Shown: one piece after another, positions 1 to 12,718 of the stretch
How the letters are laid out: each line of letters starts with the position of its first letter
Position numbering within the stretch: the stretch's first letter is position 1
Assembly (NCBI RefSeq): GCF_003369915.1
Contig: NC_046674.1
Span: forward strand, 21,517,657-21,581,656
Origin: Drosophila miranda
Taxonomy: Eukaryota; Arthropoda; Insecta; Diptera; Drosophilidae
Direction of reading: 5' to 3'
DNA length: 64,000 nucleotides
Position numbers and translations under genes: made by a program
The notes under the pieces: generated by a model
What the model saw: only the letters and a program-made list of their open reading frames with translations
Told to the model about the DNA's origin: nothing
Databases searched by the model: none

Positions 1-370
1 TTTTGCACGCAAAATCCTGTGGAATATTTGTGAATAAATGATTGAATTTGTGCATTTCAGAGATTGAATATTTGATTGGCTGGCAGATTGCTCGTTTTGT
101 GTTTGCTTTAAATTTAGAACGGAACACAGTTCCAGGCTGCTTAATGTATTTCTTTAATTCAGTTATAATTAACAATGTTTAAGCATCTTTGAAGTGTTCT
201 CTTAAACACCGCCTTTAAGCACTCACCTGTGCGGATGGATGTTTATTACCGTTCTCTGGCGCTTTTAATGTGGAATGAAATTACTTTTTATTGGCGCCAG
301 GCAAACACGATTGACATGCACTTACACGCTCGTTGAGTGTCATTTTGCCACTTGCGGTGCCATTGCCCGC

Positions 371-401
371 ATCCGCATCCCCATCCCCATCCCCATCCCC
401 A
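371..401. repeat. CCCATC hexamer microsatellite
   Basis: About five tandem copies of a CCCATC-type unit, followed within 40 bases by a GT dinucleotide run at 431-447. Confidence 0.85.
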
Positions 402-870
402 TTTTAATTTCCATTGGTGTATGCGTGTATACGTGTGTGTGTGTGTGCGTTGATACATATAGGGGAAATTAATATGAACGAGCATTAAGTCCATTGATTT
501 CGCATTCTAGAATGCAATTTCACAACAAAATTCGCAATATTTTTGCATTGACAAAATATTAAATAAATAAATTTGAAATTATAGTGTGTCGATCATCTCA
601 GTAATTCATCTAATAAATTAATTTTTGTAATTTTTTAAAATTTTTCAATGCAAAATACGCTTTTAGAAACACCTCCGGAACAGGACACAGCTTTTCATCC
701 CCGGGACCCCTCCTGATCCATCAACGGATTTTAAAAATTGCCACCGATAATCGGTGACAGTTAACAAGTCAATCGTTTCACATCGGACACACAGCACTCG
801 CACATATACTATATGCCATACCCCGTTAAAAATATATTACCTTACGAACATGCTCGCGCTCGTACTCGTC

Positions 871-887
871 TGTGTGTGTGTGTGTGT
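871..887. repeat. TG dinucleotide microsatellite
   Basis: Uninterrupted TG run in non-coding DNA. Confidence 0.85.
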
Positions 888-3006
888 ATGTGTCATGTGT
901 GACATTATCTTAATGCTCATTAAGAGCGCTTTTATATTAAAGCAATACTTAATTGTATCAAGTATCGAGGCTATTGGTTTGCCAGTCGCCCGGAATCGGC
1001 CGGATGAGGGATCTCTGGCCGCGTGGGGTCTTGTCTGGCGCTGGCGCTGGTTCTGGTTTTGGTCCTTGGTCCCTGGTCCCTGGCAAAGTTTTTAATTACT
1101 AAAGTTTTTTGCAAAGTGAAAATGGCAAAGGCAGGAAACGCTCTTTCAGTTGCAAACACTTAAATATTTACTCGATTATTTGATAAATTTTCAAGGAGCC
1201 TTTGCTGCTCATTAAAACAAGCTCTTTTGTTCCCAAAGCGATCGCGTTAATATGTCAAATTTAGCTCCTAAGCTTCCACACCTAGCCATGTTCGTCCTGT
1301 CTGCAGCAGTTTGGGGCACAAATGAGCAAAAGTTAACAAGAAGCTGTCTTATTACAGCTGCTGCTGCTGCTGCTGCTGTTCCTGATGTTAATGCCACTTT
1401 GCTGCCACTCGAGCCCCCCCTTCTGATGGATGCTCGTTCTGCTTCTTCTGCGGTCCTTTCAGGCACGCCTGCCCTGCCGCCTTAAGCGTTGAGCATGTGG
1501 CAGCTGCAGCTGCTGGATTTTTAAGTGCCTGCACCGCATCTCATCCCATCTTGAGTCCTCAGTCCCGAGCTCTGAGTCTGCTCAACCGCCAGTGCAATTA
1601 TTACTTGCAAGTTGCTGCAGCACAGGCGGGGCACAGCTTTAAGGGCTCCGGCTGGCCAAGTCTGGTTGTTACATCAGCAAACTCGTGATGAAGATGCCGG
1701 CTCTAATATCATAAACATCGATAAAGTCCATTGTTATGGCCGCAACGAGGCTTGCCACATAAACCGTAAACGTAGAAACGGCAAACGTTTGTCCGGGCCC
1801 CTTAACAATGACATTTCGAGGCGAAACAAACAACGGGGAGAAGGCCAACAAAGCAGCCATAGATGTATATATGTACATGTGGCTCACAAAAGCAGAGACC
1901 AGCATCCGGTTCCGCAATTGCAACGGCAAATGCAACAGAAGCTGACGCAAACACAAATGTGCCCCTGCGCTCGGTAATAATGCGCCTGGTAAACGATCCA
2001 GGGCAAAGGCGGCGCTGTGGTCGAGCCTGGCGAGGGGAAAGGGGGAGGTAAATTGGGGGAAGGATACAGAAAGACTTGACACAGATAGAGACAGAAAACC
2101 TATAGGCGGTGGCCGTAATGCTCTCAAGCTCAAGCACTCGCCGAGGTCTATATGTATTACCTTCTCTTCAATACACCTTGGCTAAAACGATGCCCATATC
2201 TATCGCACATATCGAATCGCAAATGCAGAGGGATTCACTGCCAGAAAATGTGAGTTATAGTGGGGAAATGTGACAGTTTCATTGAGAGATAGAACAATAA
2301 AGTTTTCCACTGCATATCGCACTTATCAAATTACACGGAAACCCGTGCTCTGTAGCTCGTATTTCGATGCTGAACATTGTCAACAGTGGGAAAGTTTTGT
2401 ACCTTTCTGTCGGAAAGAACAACCCCCAACAGCTATGATAATAGTAATAGTAATAATAATAATTGTAATAACACCAACAATAACTTATTACCCATTGCTT
2501 TTAGTAGCTTTTTATAAGTTTTACGACTTTTTAATAAAGTTGCAATGCATTTTCTTGTTGCACGTGGCAGACGCAACTCCAGGAGACGCTCAAGACAAAG
2601 TTTCCTCCTGAGGCCCCGAGGCAGGATGCCTGCTCAAGTTGTAATTTACCCCAACCCCCCCGCCCCAGACCATGGACCCTCCCCTCCCCACTTCTCCCCT
2701 CCCCTCGCATGCTTCGACAAAGTGAGTTATGCAATGTCACGCATCCGCCATGAGGTCTGGCTTTGGCTGTGCGTTTTGCAGGCTTTAAACTGCAGCTCGC
2801 TGACAGCGTAAGCCCGGACCAAGGCCCAAGCGCGTCCCCGTCCCCGGGCCTCGTCCTGAGAGTCGACTACAAAGACAAACAGCCAACAATGCCAGACAGA
2901 GGAGACAGAAGAGACAGTGAGGCATGCAACACAAACAACCCAAAACTATACAGACGCACACTTGAATTTCTGGTGGCAAGAATGCTAATTTGCCATACAC
3001 ATGCCA

Positions 3007-3033
3007 CCAGCAGCAGCAGCAGCAGCAGCAGGA
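3007..3033. repeat. CAG trinucleotide run
   Basis: About nine CAG units. The run is not inside a recognised gene; the glutamine, alanine and serine tracts it gives in different frames are not evidence of coding. Confidence 0.8.
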
Positions 3034-6000
3034 GCAGCAGCACCACCAGAAGCACCACCAGCTGCCACTGATAGCAATCAAGAATGGAGTCAAGAGAGTG
3101 GGGGGAAGGAAAAAGAGGGGGGTGGCAAGCCGGCCAAAGTTTTCACTGTGCCATGCGGCAGCAACATCGGCATAATGCATTTAGCCATCTCTCCCGTTTT
3201 GGGTCCTACGTAACTTCTCATTCACTTTGCCACACATATTAAAATCTAACCACAAAATGTCAAACCGAAAACCAAAAGTTATGCATTCATGGGAGTGCCC
3301 CTGCTCCTGCTCCTGCCTCCGTGTGAATGAGTGTGAATGCGAGTGTGAGTGCGTGTGTGAGTGCATGTGCGGCTGACAGGTTGAACTCAAAAGAATTGTT
3401 GCATAAACTAGGATGTCTATTCGGCTGGATACGATCCGCAACTTGTGCACAACAGCTGCTGTCGCTTAATGGAATTAATGAAATGTTGACATTTTAGTGG
3501 CGGTTGAATCATTAAAAGATTTTACTCAATTTATGGTAACTAGCGTCCATTTAATTCAGCTGTCCAATGTGTTCACTTATCGAACAGATTACCCTGCATG
3601 AATTATTCCTCCACAATTATTCGACGGACTTGCCCCCAATAAATCCCATTAAGAAATTGTGTGTACAGTTGTCACACCTGCCACTCCCCCAAATTGCACT
3701 CAAAATTCCAGGGTAAACAATTTGACGCCTCGCTCGATTAACACCGAATGCTGCCCTGCCCAGAGAGAGAGAGAAGGATCTGGGCTGTCGTCCTGCATGC
3801 ATAATGCATTTGCCCAAAATTAATGCAATTTGTTGACACAACTAAATGGGGGAAATGCTGATTACATCCCTCCAGTCCCCAGTCCACACAAATTACATAA
3901 TTAGACAACAAAAACCACACACAAAAAAAAGGGCAAAGTGTGAAGAAAAAAAAGAGCTGAGACAACAGCACGCATGACATGTGTGCATGACAGTGATGGA
4001 GCAGAAAGAGCTAACATTCATTATGCAATCCTAATTGAGGTCTTTGTTGCAATGTTTGGCTGCTGTTGTTGTTGCATGCAACTGCTGATGCTGCTGCTGC
4101 TGCTGCTGCTGCCGCTTCTGTGGCATAATTATAATTGCGTTTATTGTGAGCTTGTTAGCCAATAATTAGCATTGAATTAATTTCCGAATGGAAAACCAAT
4201 TAGCCGCACACCTCAAGGACTCGAGCCTACTGCCCTGTTCCCTTGAAGGAAATCAACATCAGCTTTCCGCAAAGCTCATCATCGTCTGGCGTCAGCTGCA
4301 GCTGTATAATTCCATTGAAATTCGATTACAATCAGTCCCACAATCCCTCAATCAAACACTCAAATGCCACAGCCCGTGGCAATTACGCGTTTCAGGTTGC
4401 CATTTGGCCAAATGAACTTACGGCTCATTTGCATCTGATCACGGATGAGTAGGGGCTTATGTTGTAAAGGGAAATAGGAATTTGCTTTATTGAGACTATT
4501 ACTCGTACATCATTTGTATTCTCGATGAATTCCAAAAAGTATTAGTTAATGAACATCGCTGAAAGCTTTTAAAGGTATTCCTTCATTCTTTGGTCTTAGA
4601 ACTTATTAGAATGCTACCAAAGGTAATAAATTATGAAATGGTAAATGCCGGAAATTCAGCAGCACATATTTGCAGCTTTCTGTAATTGTGAGTTAGACCG
4701 ATAGAACGGGATATTTACGAGCTGTGTGGCAAGCTAACGGCAGGCCAATGGCCGTTCCAGAAACTTAAACATAAAATGCGTATCCGAGAGGCGTTTAAAA
4801 GAGTTTTTCCCCAGCGACGCCAGGACAAAGTGCAAACGCAGCGCCCCAGAGCCAAGTATTTTCCATGGACAGGGGGATTTTGGTAACACAAACACAACAG
4901 ACTGGACATAAAGCACCACACACACACACACACACTCCACACACATAAAAATACTGGAGACAGAGGAGCACAATGGATTGCATTTGAAATACACAGACGA
5001 CGTGCCCAGATAAATTTTACCCAGCCCCCAGTCCCCAGTCCCAAGCCCTAAAAGACGACGACGCTGCAAAAGTTGCAAGACAGTCGGAGCTCCTCCAATA
5101 CTCGAGAACGAAGACCGGGACCTGGACGGGGACTGGGGGACTGGGGGACCCTTCCATGCTGACTTTGAAACTTATGCGCCAGCCGTTAAGCTCGGCTCAA
5201 TGTGTTGTTTTGCCACCCCCAACCCCACAAAAAAAGTCTCCCGAGTTCTCCATTTCTCTCCGGTTGTGTGCGTGGAAAAGCAGCTTAAGCATGCACATTC
5301 GCATAAGGAAACGGATGAAGAAGTTGCAGAATAAGTAAGCTGCACCAGCTCATACGAATTTCATATACGAGTATACTCGTACTCTGGATGCCACCGGACA
5401 ATGAGTACAGCGTGGCGACCACAGAGATACTCTTTTTCCCCCTGTATATCCTTTTTCATGCAAAATCTAGAGCTCCACAAAAGATGGATAAGCAGCCGAA
5501 TGCCCTCAACGAAGTCAGCCTGTTATGCCCTTTCCCCTTTTCTGAGATTACTGGGTATAAATGCTCATAAATATTCCTCTCCATAAGAAAAAAAAAACCT
5601 AATAAAAACAAAATGGAGAATGCAGAATTGCACAAGAGGTTCCTCTCCTACCGATGCTGTTGTGGTGTCCAGCAATTTTCGAGTGTCGCCTGAAAATATT
5701 GCCAGGCTGCCAGCTTAAGGGTACCCGATTATTTTGGACAAGTACTACTACAAGTACTTGTACTATATTAGAACAGCAGCAGAAGTTCGGAGAAAAAATT
5801 ACTTTATTTTATTATTTCCTGCGGACATAGGTCGGTAGGAACATTATTGATTTTGCATTGGGAAATACTTAATGAACAAAGCTGCAGGCCAGGAAGGGCT
5901 CTAATTAAATTTAAAACATTTTTGGATGAATCATACCAACACAAAAATAGCTATTTCTTTTCTCTCCATTGACAATATTTTCATTTATTTAATGGAAAAT

Positions 6001-8331
6001 ATATACTATACGAGTATGTGCACAAAACTCAGCAGCTCGAAAGTTAAATTTCCATTTCATTAGCTCTGTAAGTCGCCCAAGTGGCAAGAGTACTCTTCCT
6101 CGCGAGCCAAGCTTAAATGACCAAAACATTTTTATAACTTAATTAAACACTGATTTTCCTTTCACATTTTATGGACATTTTCACACTGCACGGAACCCCC
6201 CGGACCCAACGGCACGTCCCCATTCCGAAGGAATAGAAGGAAAGCAGGCAAAAAAAAACAAACTGTTGGAGAAAATGAAGTTCTATTCGATTTGTTTTAT
6301 TGTCCATTGCTTTGGTTGGTGTTGGTTTTGGGCGAGTTTTCGGTGGAGGGTTTCTGGGTAGAGTAGGGGGTTTTTTTTTGCGTTGGTCTCTGGTCTGGAT
6401 GGTTGGCTGGTTGGTTCTGTGGTCAGCTGCCAACTGAGAGTATTAGTTATATATGCTGTGTCGGCTATTTTGGGACCACTGGCAGCGGCAACAAAGTTAT
6501 TTTGTGAAACTGCCAATTGCCGGACTTACTTTTTGTTCATGCCAATGGTACCAGAGCCAGTGCCAGTGCCAGTGCCATAGCCAGTGGCAGTGGCAGTGCC
6601 TGGTGCCACATGCCACACGGCCATGTTCTAGTTCTGTTTCGAATCTCCGGACTCCCACTTCTCCCGCCGTTTGACAGACAGCCAGCTCTACAATATTAAG
6701 TTGAGGCTCCTTTTTGTCCTGGCCGGCTTTCGGCTTATTTCGTTTTTCGTCTCTGGCTGCGAGTTATGATGGAATGAGGAAACCTTTTGGCCAGAGCCGC
6801 ACTTTAATTAGAGCCACGAGGTGTCAATGGCTGGGAGTAATCAGTTTAATAGCTCTCTGTGTGGGCATATTTCAGCGGAATAAAGTCATTAAAATGCAAT
6901 TAAAAATCGTGCAAAATGTTGAACAACTTTCTCTGCTCTCCTGCTGTTGCCTTTTCCCTGCTAATACGCGCGTTTGTAAATTTTCTTAGCTCAATTTAAT
7001 TAATTTATTACAGAGCGAAAGCAGCACCCACAAAGGGGAGGGTGCGGTGTATGCTTTCCAAGGGTCCTGTGGCTGTGATATACTAAACTTGATAGACTTG
7101 GATTAATGGAACGCCGTTCCCTGGCCCGAGGTGGCACAGGCTTCAGTTTTTTTTGGCTGAGAGTATACAAATAGTTTATGGGTTAAATATTTATTGCTGG
7201 CGAGCAGGTATCCTCAGGCATCCCTTATACATTTTTCTCTGTTCGAAAGTGAACTAATGTTTATTTTAATTGATAGGTTTCGATGCAAATGGACTGCATT
7301 TAATCAATTAGTATATTCAATGAATTTCCAGTCTGACTGCAGTCCTTCTGGAGTTTCTCTTCTAATCTGTTTGCTTTTCCCCTGAAATCGTGAAACAGAA
7401 TTCAATTCTATTGAAAATAAATCCCTCTTTCTCGGATAAATACAGGGAAATGGGAGACATTCAATCCACCGAACCATCCGCTCCCAAATTGAGTGCCAAA
7501 GAATGAAGCCAAAGTGGTTAACCATTAGTTTCACTCGCTTGAGATGGTGTGCCCCAAATGCATGGGATACGGCTCCTTCTTGTCCTCTGCATTAGTCCTG
7601 TTGTGTGCAGGTCTGCAGCCACGTCGAAGCCATGACAAATGTATTGTAAATAACGCGTATCAAGGCGATGCGACAAGGATGCCAAGGACTCGTGGCAACA
7701 GCTCAGCCAGCGGCAAGACAAATAAAATATGTTGCACACTCGGACACGCACAGTTGCACCTGGGGAAGAGATAGAGATAGAGATAGCGAGAGAGCCAAGA
7801 AAAATGACTCTCATACAGCCAGAGAGATACAATTTATGGGTACAGTACAGTCTGCAACAAGTACGAAAGGATAACCTCACATAATGATACAATGGCTTAA
7901 GGACCAGTTTTCCCTCGGCTGATTAGCGAAATTGAAATTGAAATCGAAATAAGTGAAGCCTAATCAAAATCTGATTCAGGAACGCCCCTCCACAAGGTAT
8001 TTCCACAATCATGCCTCTCTCGCACTTCGTGAATACCCAGCGAGAACAGTTTGCCACATTCCCATTGAGCCGGAAATGTGCAGGAAATGCGAGTAAACAC
8101 GGAAAGCGATTCGACTTGACAGTGGATGGCCATCGATACGAAATGGCAATGGCGTGGGCGACGGCGATGGCGATGGCGATGGCGACAGGGAAATGGGTAA
8201 ATGGGTGGATGGCGAACCATAAGCTAGTAGGTCGGGGGTCAGTGGCATTTTCCATTCAATAAACTCCCCCCCATACCCCCAAAGAATAACAGGGAGAAGT
8301 ACCGACCTCCAATGCCAGCTTGACTTGCTTC

Positions 8332-8749
8332 ATGATATTTTCTCTTTTGTCACTGACAGCAATTGCTCTCCGCTGTCAATGGCCGCATATTGATACTCCG
8401 TATAATGATGCCAAAAACCAGTGTCCACGGTCCACTGAAGGTCGATTTTGTGGTGCACCAGGAACGATGCTGATGATATCTTTGTGTATTATTGTGGGAC
8501 TATTGTTGTTTGCAAGTGTATTTAAGGCTGCTCGAAGAGTGAGTGAGAAAATGGTAAGGATATTCATGGTATACCTTGGGAGGTAAATATTTCCAACAGT
8601 CCTTTTCTATTTTCAATGATTTACAACAGCTCTCCGTTGCTTTTTCTATTGTTTTTTATTAGCCAAAATATCACGAAGTTCTCTTAAAGCTTTACCAAAA
8701 GAAAAGGCAATACTATCAAAAAGAGTTCAGCAGTTCAATAGAATTCTAA
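8332..8749 (+). CDS. Candidate two-exon membrane microprotein (102 aa)
   Basis: I do not recognise this gene. Exon 1 (8332-8553, 74 codons, phase 0) ends at a good donor, GTAAGG. Exon 2 (8663-8749) follows a pyrimidine-rich acceptor and runs 28 codons to TAA, so the 109-nt intron joins two open frames cleanly. The product has a hydrophobic N-terminus (MIFSLLSLTAIAL), about 30 mostly polar residues with two cysteines (QCP and FCG), a strong transmembrane segment (MLMISLCIIVGLLLFASVF, about residues 46-64) and a basic, Tyr/Lys-rich C-terminal tail. A small type I single-pass membrane protein is inferred. A second good acceptor lies inside exon 1 (CTGACAG, just upstream of CAATTGC), so the true first exon could lie further left and the signal peptide could differ. 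Transcription is not shown by the sequence. Confidence 0.45.
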
Positions 8750-11530
8750 TCAATCTCGCGTTTGAATACACTCGCATATGCACATACATAAGTTTTTCAT
8801 TTAATCCCCCTGATCCCTCTCCACTGACCGCTGACACATCCATCCATGTCCAGGGGGGTCAAAAGCTGACAAAAACTGAAATGGACTGCCAGAATTTCAT
8901 CATCACAGCGACTGGTTACAGCAGGGACATGGGACCATTGCAGGAGAGTGCTCCTAACATCTGTCCAGCGGAACGTACATAAAGTTGTGCGGAACAAAAC
9001 TGTAATCTATTTAATAACTCACGGGGTCCACACGGGGTTTCAACAGTGTCAACGCGATGAACTACAAACGAGTAGCGTCATACGACATTGTAGAGCAGGT
9101 ACCGGAGCCCCCATCCATGACGGAGGTGCAATAGTAGCCCCTCTTCATGATGAAAGAGGTATAGTGTCCCCCCACTATGATGGAGGGGGAATCCTCCATC
9201 GTCAATGGAGCTCAAACACCTTTGACCTCTGGCAAAGCAACATACGTTTGCCCTACCCGGTACCACAGCAATGCTTGGCCACAAAAATAAATTATTCAAT
9301 GCCCTGTGAACGGTCCAATGGATCGGTACGGACATACATACATATATATATGTTTGTATGTTGAGGTTTATGTATGCATTTGTAGGAGTATTTCCCCGTG
9401 TTTGAAAAGGTGAGAGGAAGTCCGGCCTGGAGAATGGAAATGACAAAATAACATCGCCGAAAGGCAACAGGACGGACATCTATCCATCAAATGTATTTGT
9501 CAATGCTCCAAAAACAAAAAAGAACTTTGTATGCAGTTGAAAAAGTGCATAAAAATGTCATAGCTAGAGGTGAACAGGATATAGTGGGGACAATGCGATT
9601 ACGAAATGGAAGAACATCAAAGGATACAACAAAGGATTATCTATCTATATATATGTATGTATAGCTTTGACTTTAATTCCCAGAGTCTGCTGTAGTATAA
9701 TTAATAAATTAATCCGTGCCCTACCCCCTTTGAAGAACCATGGCAACATATACACATCTCTAGAAGAGTGACTGGGAAATGATGGGAGGTTCGGGTGGGG
9801 TGGGGCGCGTTTGGAGTGGAGTGCTGATTATAACAATCAAACTAACTCAATTATACGCATACGTAGGCACGCACAGGCCCGGTTGCGGATATATGTATAA
9901 TGGGGGAGTTGGCGGCTGGGCGGGGAACAGGACATGCGTGGCCGCAGGACATGATGGCATATGTGCAACTTCCGGATGGGAAGCAAAGCTAGGCGGTAAG
10001 CCGCAGAAAAGGAAAATGGCATGGCAGGGCATGGAATGTCGATGTGGGCCATCGCTGAAACAGGCCCAAACCCATTTTGAGGCGAGACTGAATTGTGACA
10101 TTATTTTAATGAAAATTGACTCTTGATTCAAGGGGCGGGGCAGCACTTTCAGCCCACTTGCAACCCGCATGATTGAGCCCATAATATGGGGTCCAACTGC
10201 TGCGCTGCGGTCAAAATACAATTGCCTTTTACGAGGTTACCAAAACAAGGCTTACAATATAATAACGCCCCAGCATCTTTCAATGACTCTCGGAGAGCCG
10301 AAAAGCAGAACAGAACTGGAAGTGGAAGTGGAAGTGAGGACGAACCCTTTGGACGCAGCTGCTCCTCGGATGGCATTGGCAGCCCAAAATGGAAACAGCA
10401 AACGGCAGCAACATCGGAAGAACACTCGGCACAAAGTGCCAGAGGTGCAAACACGTACAGTAATACAAATAAAGAAAACAATAATAGAAAATGGACTCGA
10501 AGCCAGAGACATGAAAAGCCAAAGGGCCAAAAGCCAGAGAAAAGCGCAAACAACAACGAGCGAGCGCTCAGGGCATACGACTGAAGACTGCCCGTAGAAA
10601 AATGTACAAATCTACTTTAAAGAATATGAAATACCCTTCGTTTAAGAGGAGAAGGATAGTTGGAGATATCTCACCAACTATTCCTAATTTCTCGCTACGA
10701 TACATAAAAGGTTCCGTATTAATTCCAAATTCGTTGCTTAAATCATAATTAAGGCTCCGACCCCGACCTGTTTGATATCGTGCCTGTTATAGCCCTCCTA
10801 AGTAAGCGTTTCCCTTCCTTATTCCCATTCGAAACCTGAAATCAAAGACTGAAACTCCAGATGCCTCTGCCACGATAAGAGTATTCTTGGCAAACTGCTA
10901 CACCCTCTTGGAACGTCTTAGGGAAATGTTTGTTTTTCGTTTTTGGCTTTCAGGAAACCCATCCTCCCCTCCCCTCCCCACCCCCTCATCCAACACCACA
11001 CCTATCCACGAACCCTGCTCACGTTGCACTCTTCATTGTGCCCCCGCAATTGTTGCTCCTCCTGCAACTGCACTTGCAACTGGAACTGCAATTGCACTTT
11101 TCAATATTGATGATGGGACGCCACAAAAGATACGAATATACGAGTATACGTACTACGAGCAAGTACGTATATTTAACGCTTCATTGATTAAGAGGCAAGT
11201 GCAAAGCGGAGATTAAATGCATCTGCTTAATCAAGATATCAATGGGAGTTTAATTCTCGTGTGCGAAATATATGGTAAACATATAGTATGGACAACAAAG
11301 GATTGCATTCTACACTGCATTTGAAATGCAACTCAATGCTGAGATTATGCTTCGCCTTCTCCCTCAATCAATTGAAAGTGCTATCAGACATCAGAGAGGT
11401 TTCAGGTAAAACCCAGATCAGACCTGACCTGGCCTTCCCAACTTTAACGCTTCAGTGCAGGGGTTAGATCTAATTAAACGTGGCATTGGAATATGTAAAC
11501 GCATCAGCAGTCAGGGTCAACATTTAGCCA
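8750..11530. other. Intergenic region with two very short ORFs
   Basis: There is no confirmed gene. Two very short frames (8881-8982, 33 codons; 9057-9134, 25 codons) and a three-copy 30-bp tandem repeat (9116-9205) stand out. The remainder is simple-sequence and unique non-coding DNA leading to the TATA-type promoter of the elongase gene. Confidence 0.5.
9116..9205. repeat. Three diverged 30-bp tandem units
   Basis: Three consecutive units start at 9116, 9146 and 9176, each beginning YATGAYGRARG and differing at several positions. Period 30 keeps one reading frame open through all three. Confidence 0.7.
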
Positions 11531-11567
11531 TATAAAAGACGTATGTCGTTGCGGGCACGCATTCAGT
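11531..11567 (+). promoter_or_regulatory. TATA box and initiator of the elongase gene
   Basis: TATAAAAG at 11531-11538 is followed by an initiator-like TTCAGTTTT with its A at 11565, 34 bases downstream. This is standard Drosophila TATA/Inr spacing. The start site implied lies after an ATG at 11543, so that ATG would not be in the mRNA, and the next in-frame ATG (11633) becomes the start. A focused TATA promoter suggests tissue-restricted expression, unlike the DRE and motif 1/6 promoters of neighbouring housekeeping genes. Confidence 0.7.
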
Positions 11568-11591
11568 TTTGGCCAAGAATTCGCCTTAAAG

Positions 11592-11632
11592 CCAACGTCC
11601 AACGCCCAACGCCCAACGCCCAACGTCCAACG
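11592..11632 (+). repeat. Six CCAACGY heptamers in the 5' UTR
   Basis: Six near-perfect tandem copies of CCAACG(C/T) fill the end of the predicted 5' UTR and run directly into the start codon at 11633. Confidence 0.9.
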
Positions 11633-12682
11633 ATGTCGTTCAATGGCAGCACGAAAATTGGTTTCCCCGGCATTGGCAGCTATCCGTATCCATTTGCAGA
11701 GCTGGCGGATGAGCGCACACGGACGTGGCCGCTGGTGGAGTCGCCTTGGAATGCAGCCGTCCTGCTGGCCTTGTATTTGCTGATGGTGCGCTATGCACCC
11801 AAATGGATGGCCAGGTGAGGACCCGGCCCCGGCCCCATTCCTTTGCGCCCTCTTATACGACGTACAATGCCTCATGACAGCTTGAACACAGGTACAAACC
11901 GATGCAGCTGCGTGGCCCATTGTTCTGCCACAACCTGGCTATGACGTTGCTGAATGCCCACATATGCCTGGAGCTTTTTACGGCGTCGCGAGCCCTCAAC
12001 TATAGCATCAGCTGTCAGCCGTGTCGGGTGAGCTATAGCCCCCATGAAATGCGTGTAAGTTTTGTGTGGCAAAACGGTTGGAACCCTTGGCCCTTTGGAC
12101 CCGGGTCTCTGACCCGCAGAAAGAGAATCAAATTGAGTGAATCTTTTGTAAATGCAGATTGCCGCGGCCTTTTGGTGGTTCTACATCTCAAAAATTCTTG
12201 AATTTGCCGACACGGGCTTTTTCATCCTGCGTCAGAAGTGGTCACAATTGAGCTTCCTGCATGTCTACCATCATAGCACCATGTTTGCCATGTGCTGGAT
12301 CGTTGTCAAGTGGATACCGACCGGCTCGAGTGAGTCTCACCTAAAGCCTCATCCTATCGCTGTCTCTATCTCTCCCTCCACAGCCTTTCTGCCAGCCATG
12401 ATGAACTCCTTCGTGCACATCATTATGTACGGCTATTACGCGCTGAGTGTGCTGGGACCTCGTATCCAGCCGTATCTTTGGTGGAAACGCTACTTGACTG
12501 CCTTGCAGCTGGTGCAGTTTGCCATTGGCCTCGCCTGGGGCTCGCAGGCCATCATCCGGAGATGCGAGTTCCACACCTGGGTTAGTCTCACTGGAGTCGC
12601 CTACATGCTAACGTTTCTCTACCTCTTTGGCCACTTTTATGCCCAAAAATACAGGGTCAAGCATCTTAAATACAAGAAATAA
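11633..12682 (+). CDS. Very-long-chain fatty acid elongase (ELO family), Elo68-like
   Basis: ER membrane condensing enzyme (3-ketoacyl-CoA synthase) that adds malonyl-CoA-derived two-carbon units to fatty acyl-CoAs. Exons: 11633-11814, 11892-12054, 12158-12329 and 12384-12682, giving 271 residues, the normal ELO length. Family signatures are all present: KILEFADTGFF, the histidine box HVYHHST, MNSFVHIIMYGYY and TALQLVQF, with several hydrophobic membrane segments and a lysine-rich C-terminus (KHLKYKK) suited to ER retention. The last intron (54 nt) is a multiple of three with no in-frame stop, so it can be misread as coding. The AATAAA polyadenylation signal overlaps the stop codon. The neighbourhood matches cytological 68A, where D. 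melanogaster has Elo68alpha and Elo68beta, involved in male pheromone lipid synthesis. Orthology to one of these is inferred from position and family; which copy is unknown. Confidence 0.9.
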
Positions 12683-12718
12683 AGTTCTGAGCCAACAATT
12701 GTATGAAAAACCATTCGT

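Larger units (their letters stand above)
1..8331. other. Non-coding region with microsatellites
   Basis: No reading frame here has coding character, splice-bounded exons or family motifs; the open frames present are short and low-complexity. The stretch holds many simple repeats (CCCATC, GT, CAG, GCT and GCGATG runs) and A/T-rich unique sequence of the kind usual in Drosophila introns or intergenic regulatory DNA. It may be flanking or intronic DNA of a gene to the left of the window, which cannot be decided from the sequence alone. Confidence 0.6.

Noticed and set aside
754-1095. 113-codon plus-strand open frame
   Set aside because: It runs through a TG microsatellite and other low-complexity DNA, lacks motifs and splice context, and has a similar-sized opposing frame.
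1669-2133. 154-codon minus-strand open frame
   Set aside because: Ser/Leu/Arg-rich with no domain pattern, and overlapped by open frames on both strands; typical of GC-balanced non-coding DNA.
10169-10597. Overlapping 130-140-codon frames on both strands
   Set aside because: Three frames are open at once because of local base composition; none has protein-like patterns or splice partners.
11543-11632. Upstream ATG extending the elongase by 30 residues
   Set aside because: It lies between the TATA box and the predicted start site, and the extension only translates the CCAACGY repeat array.
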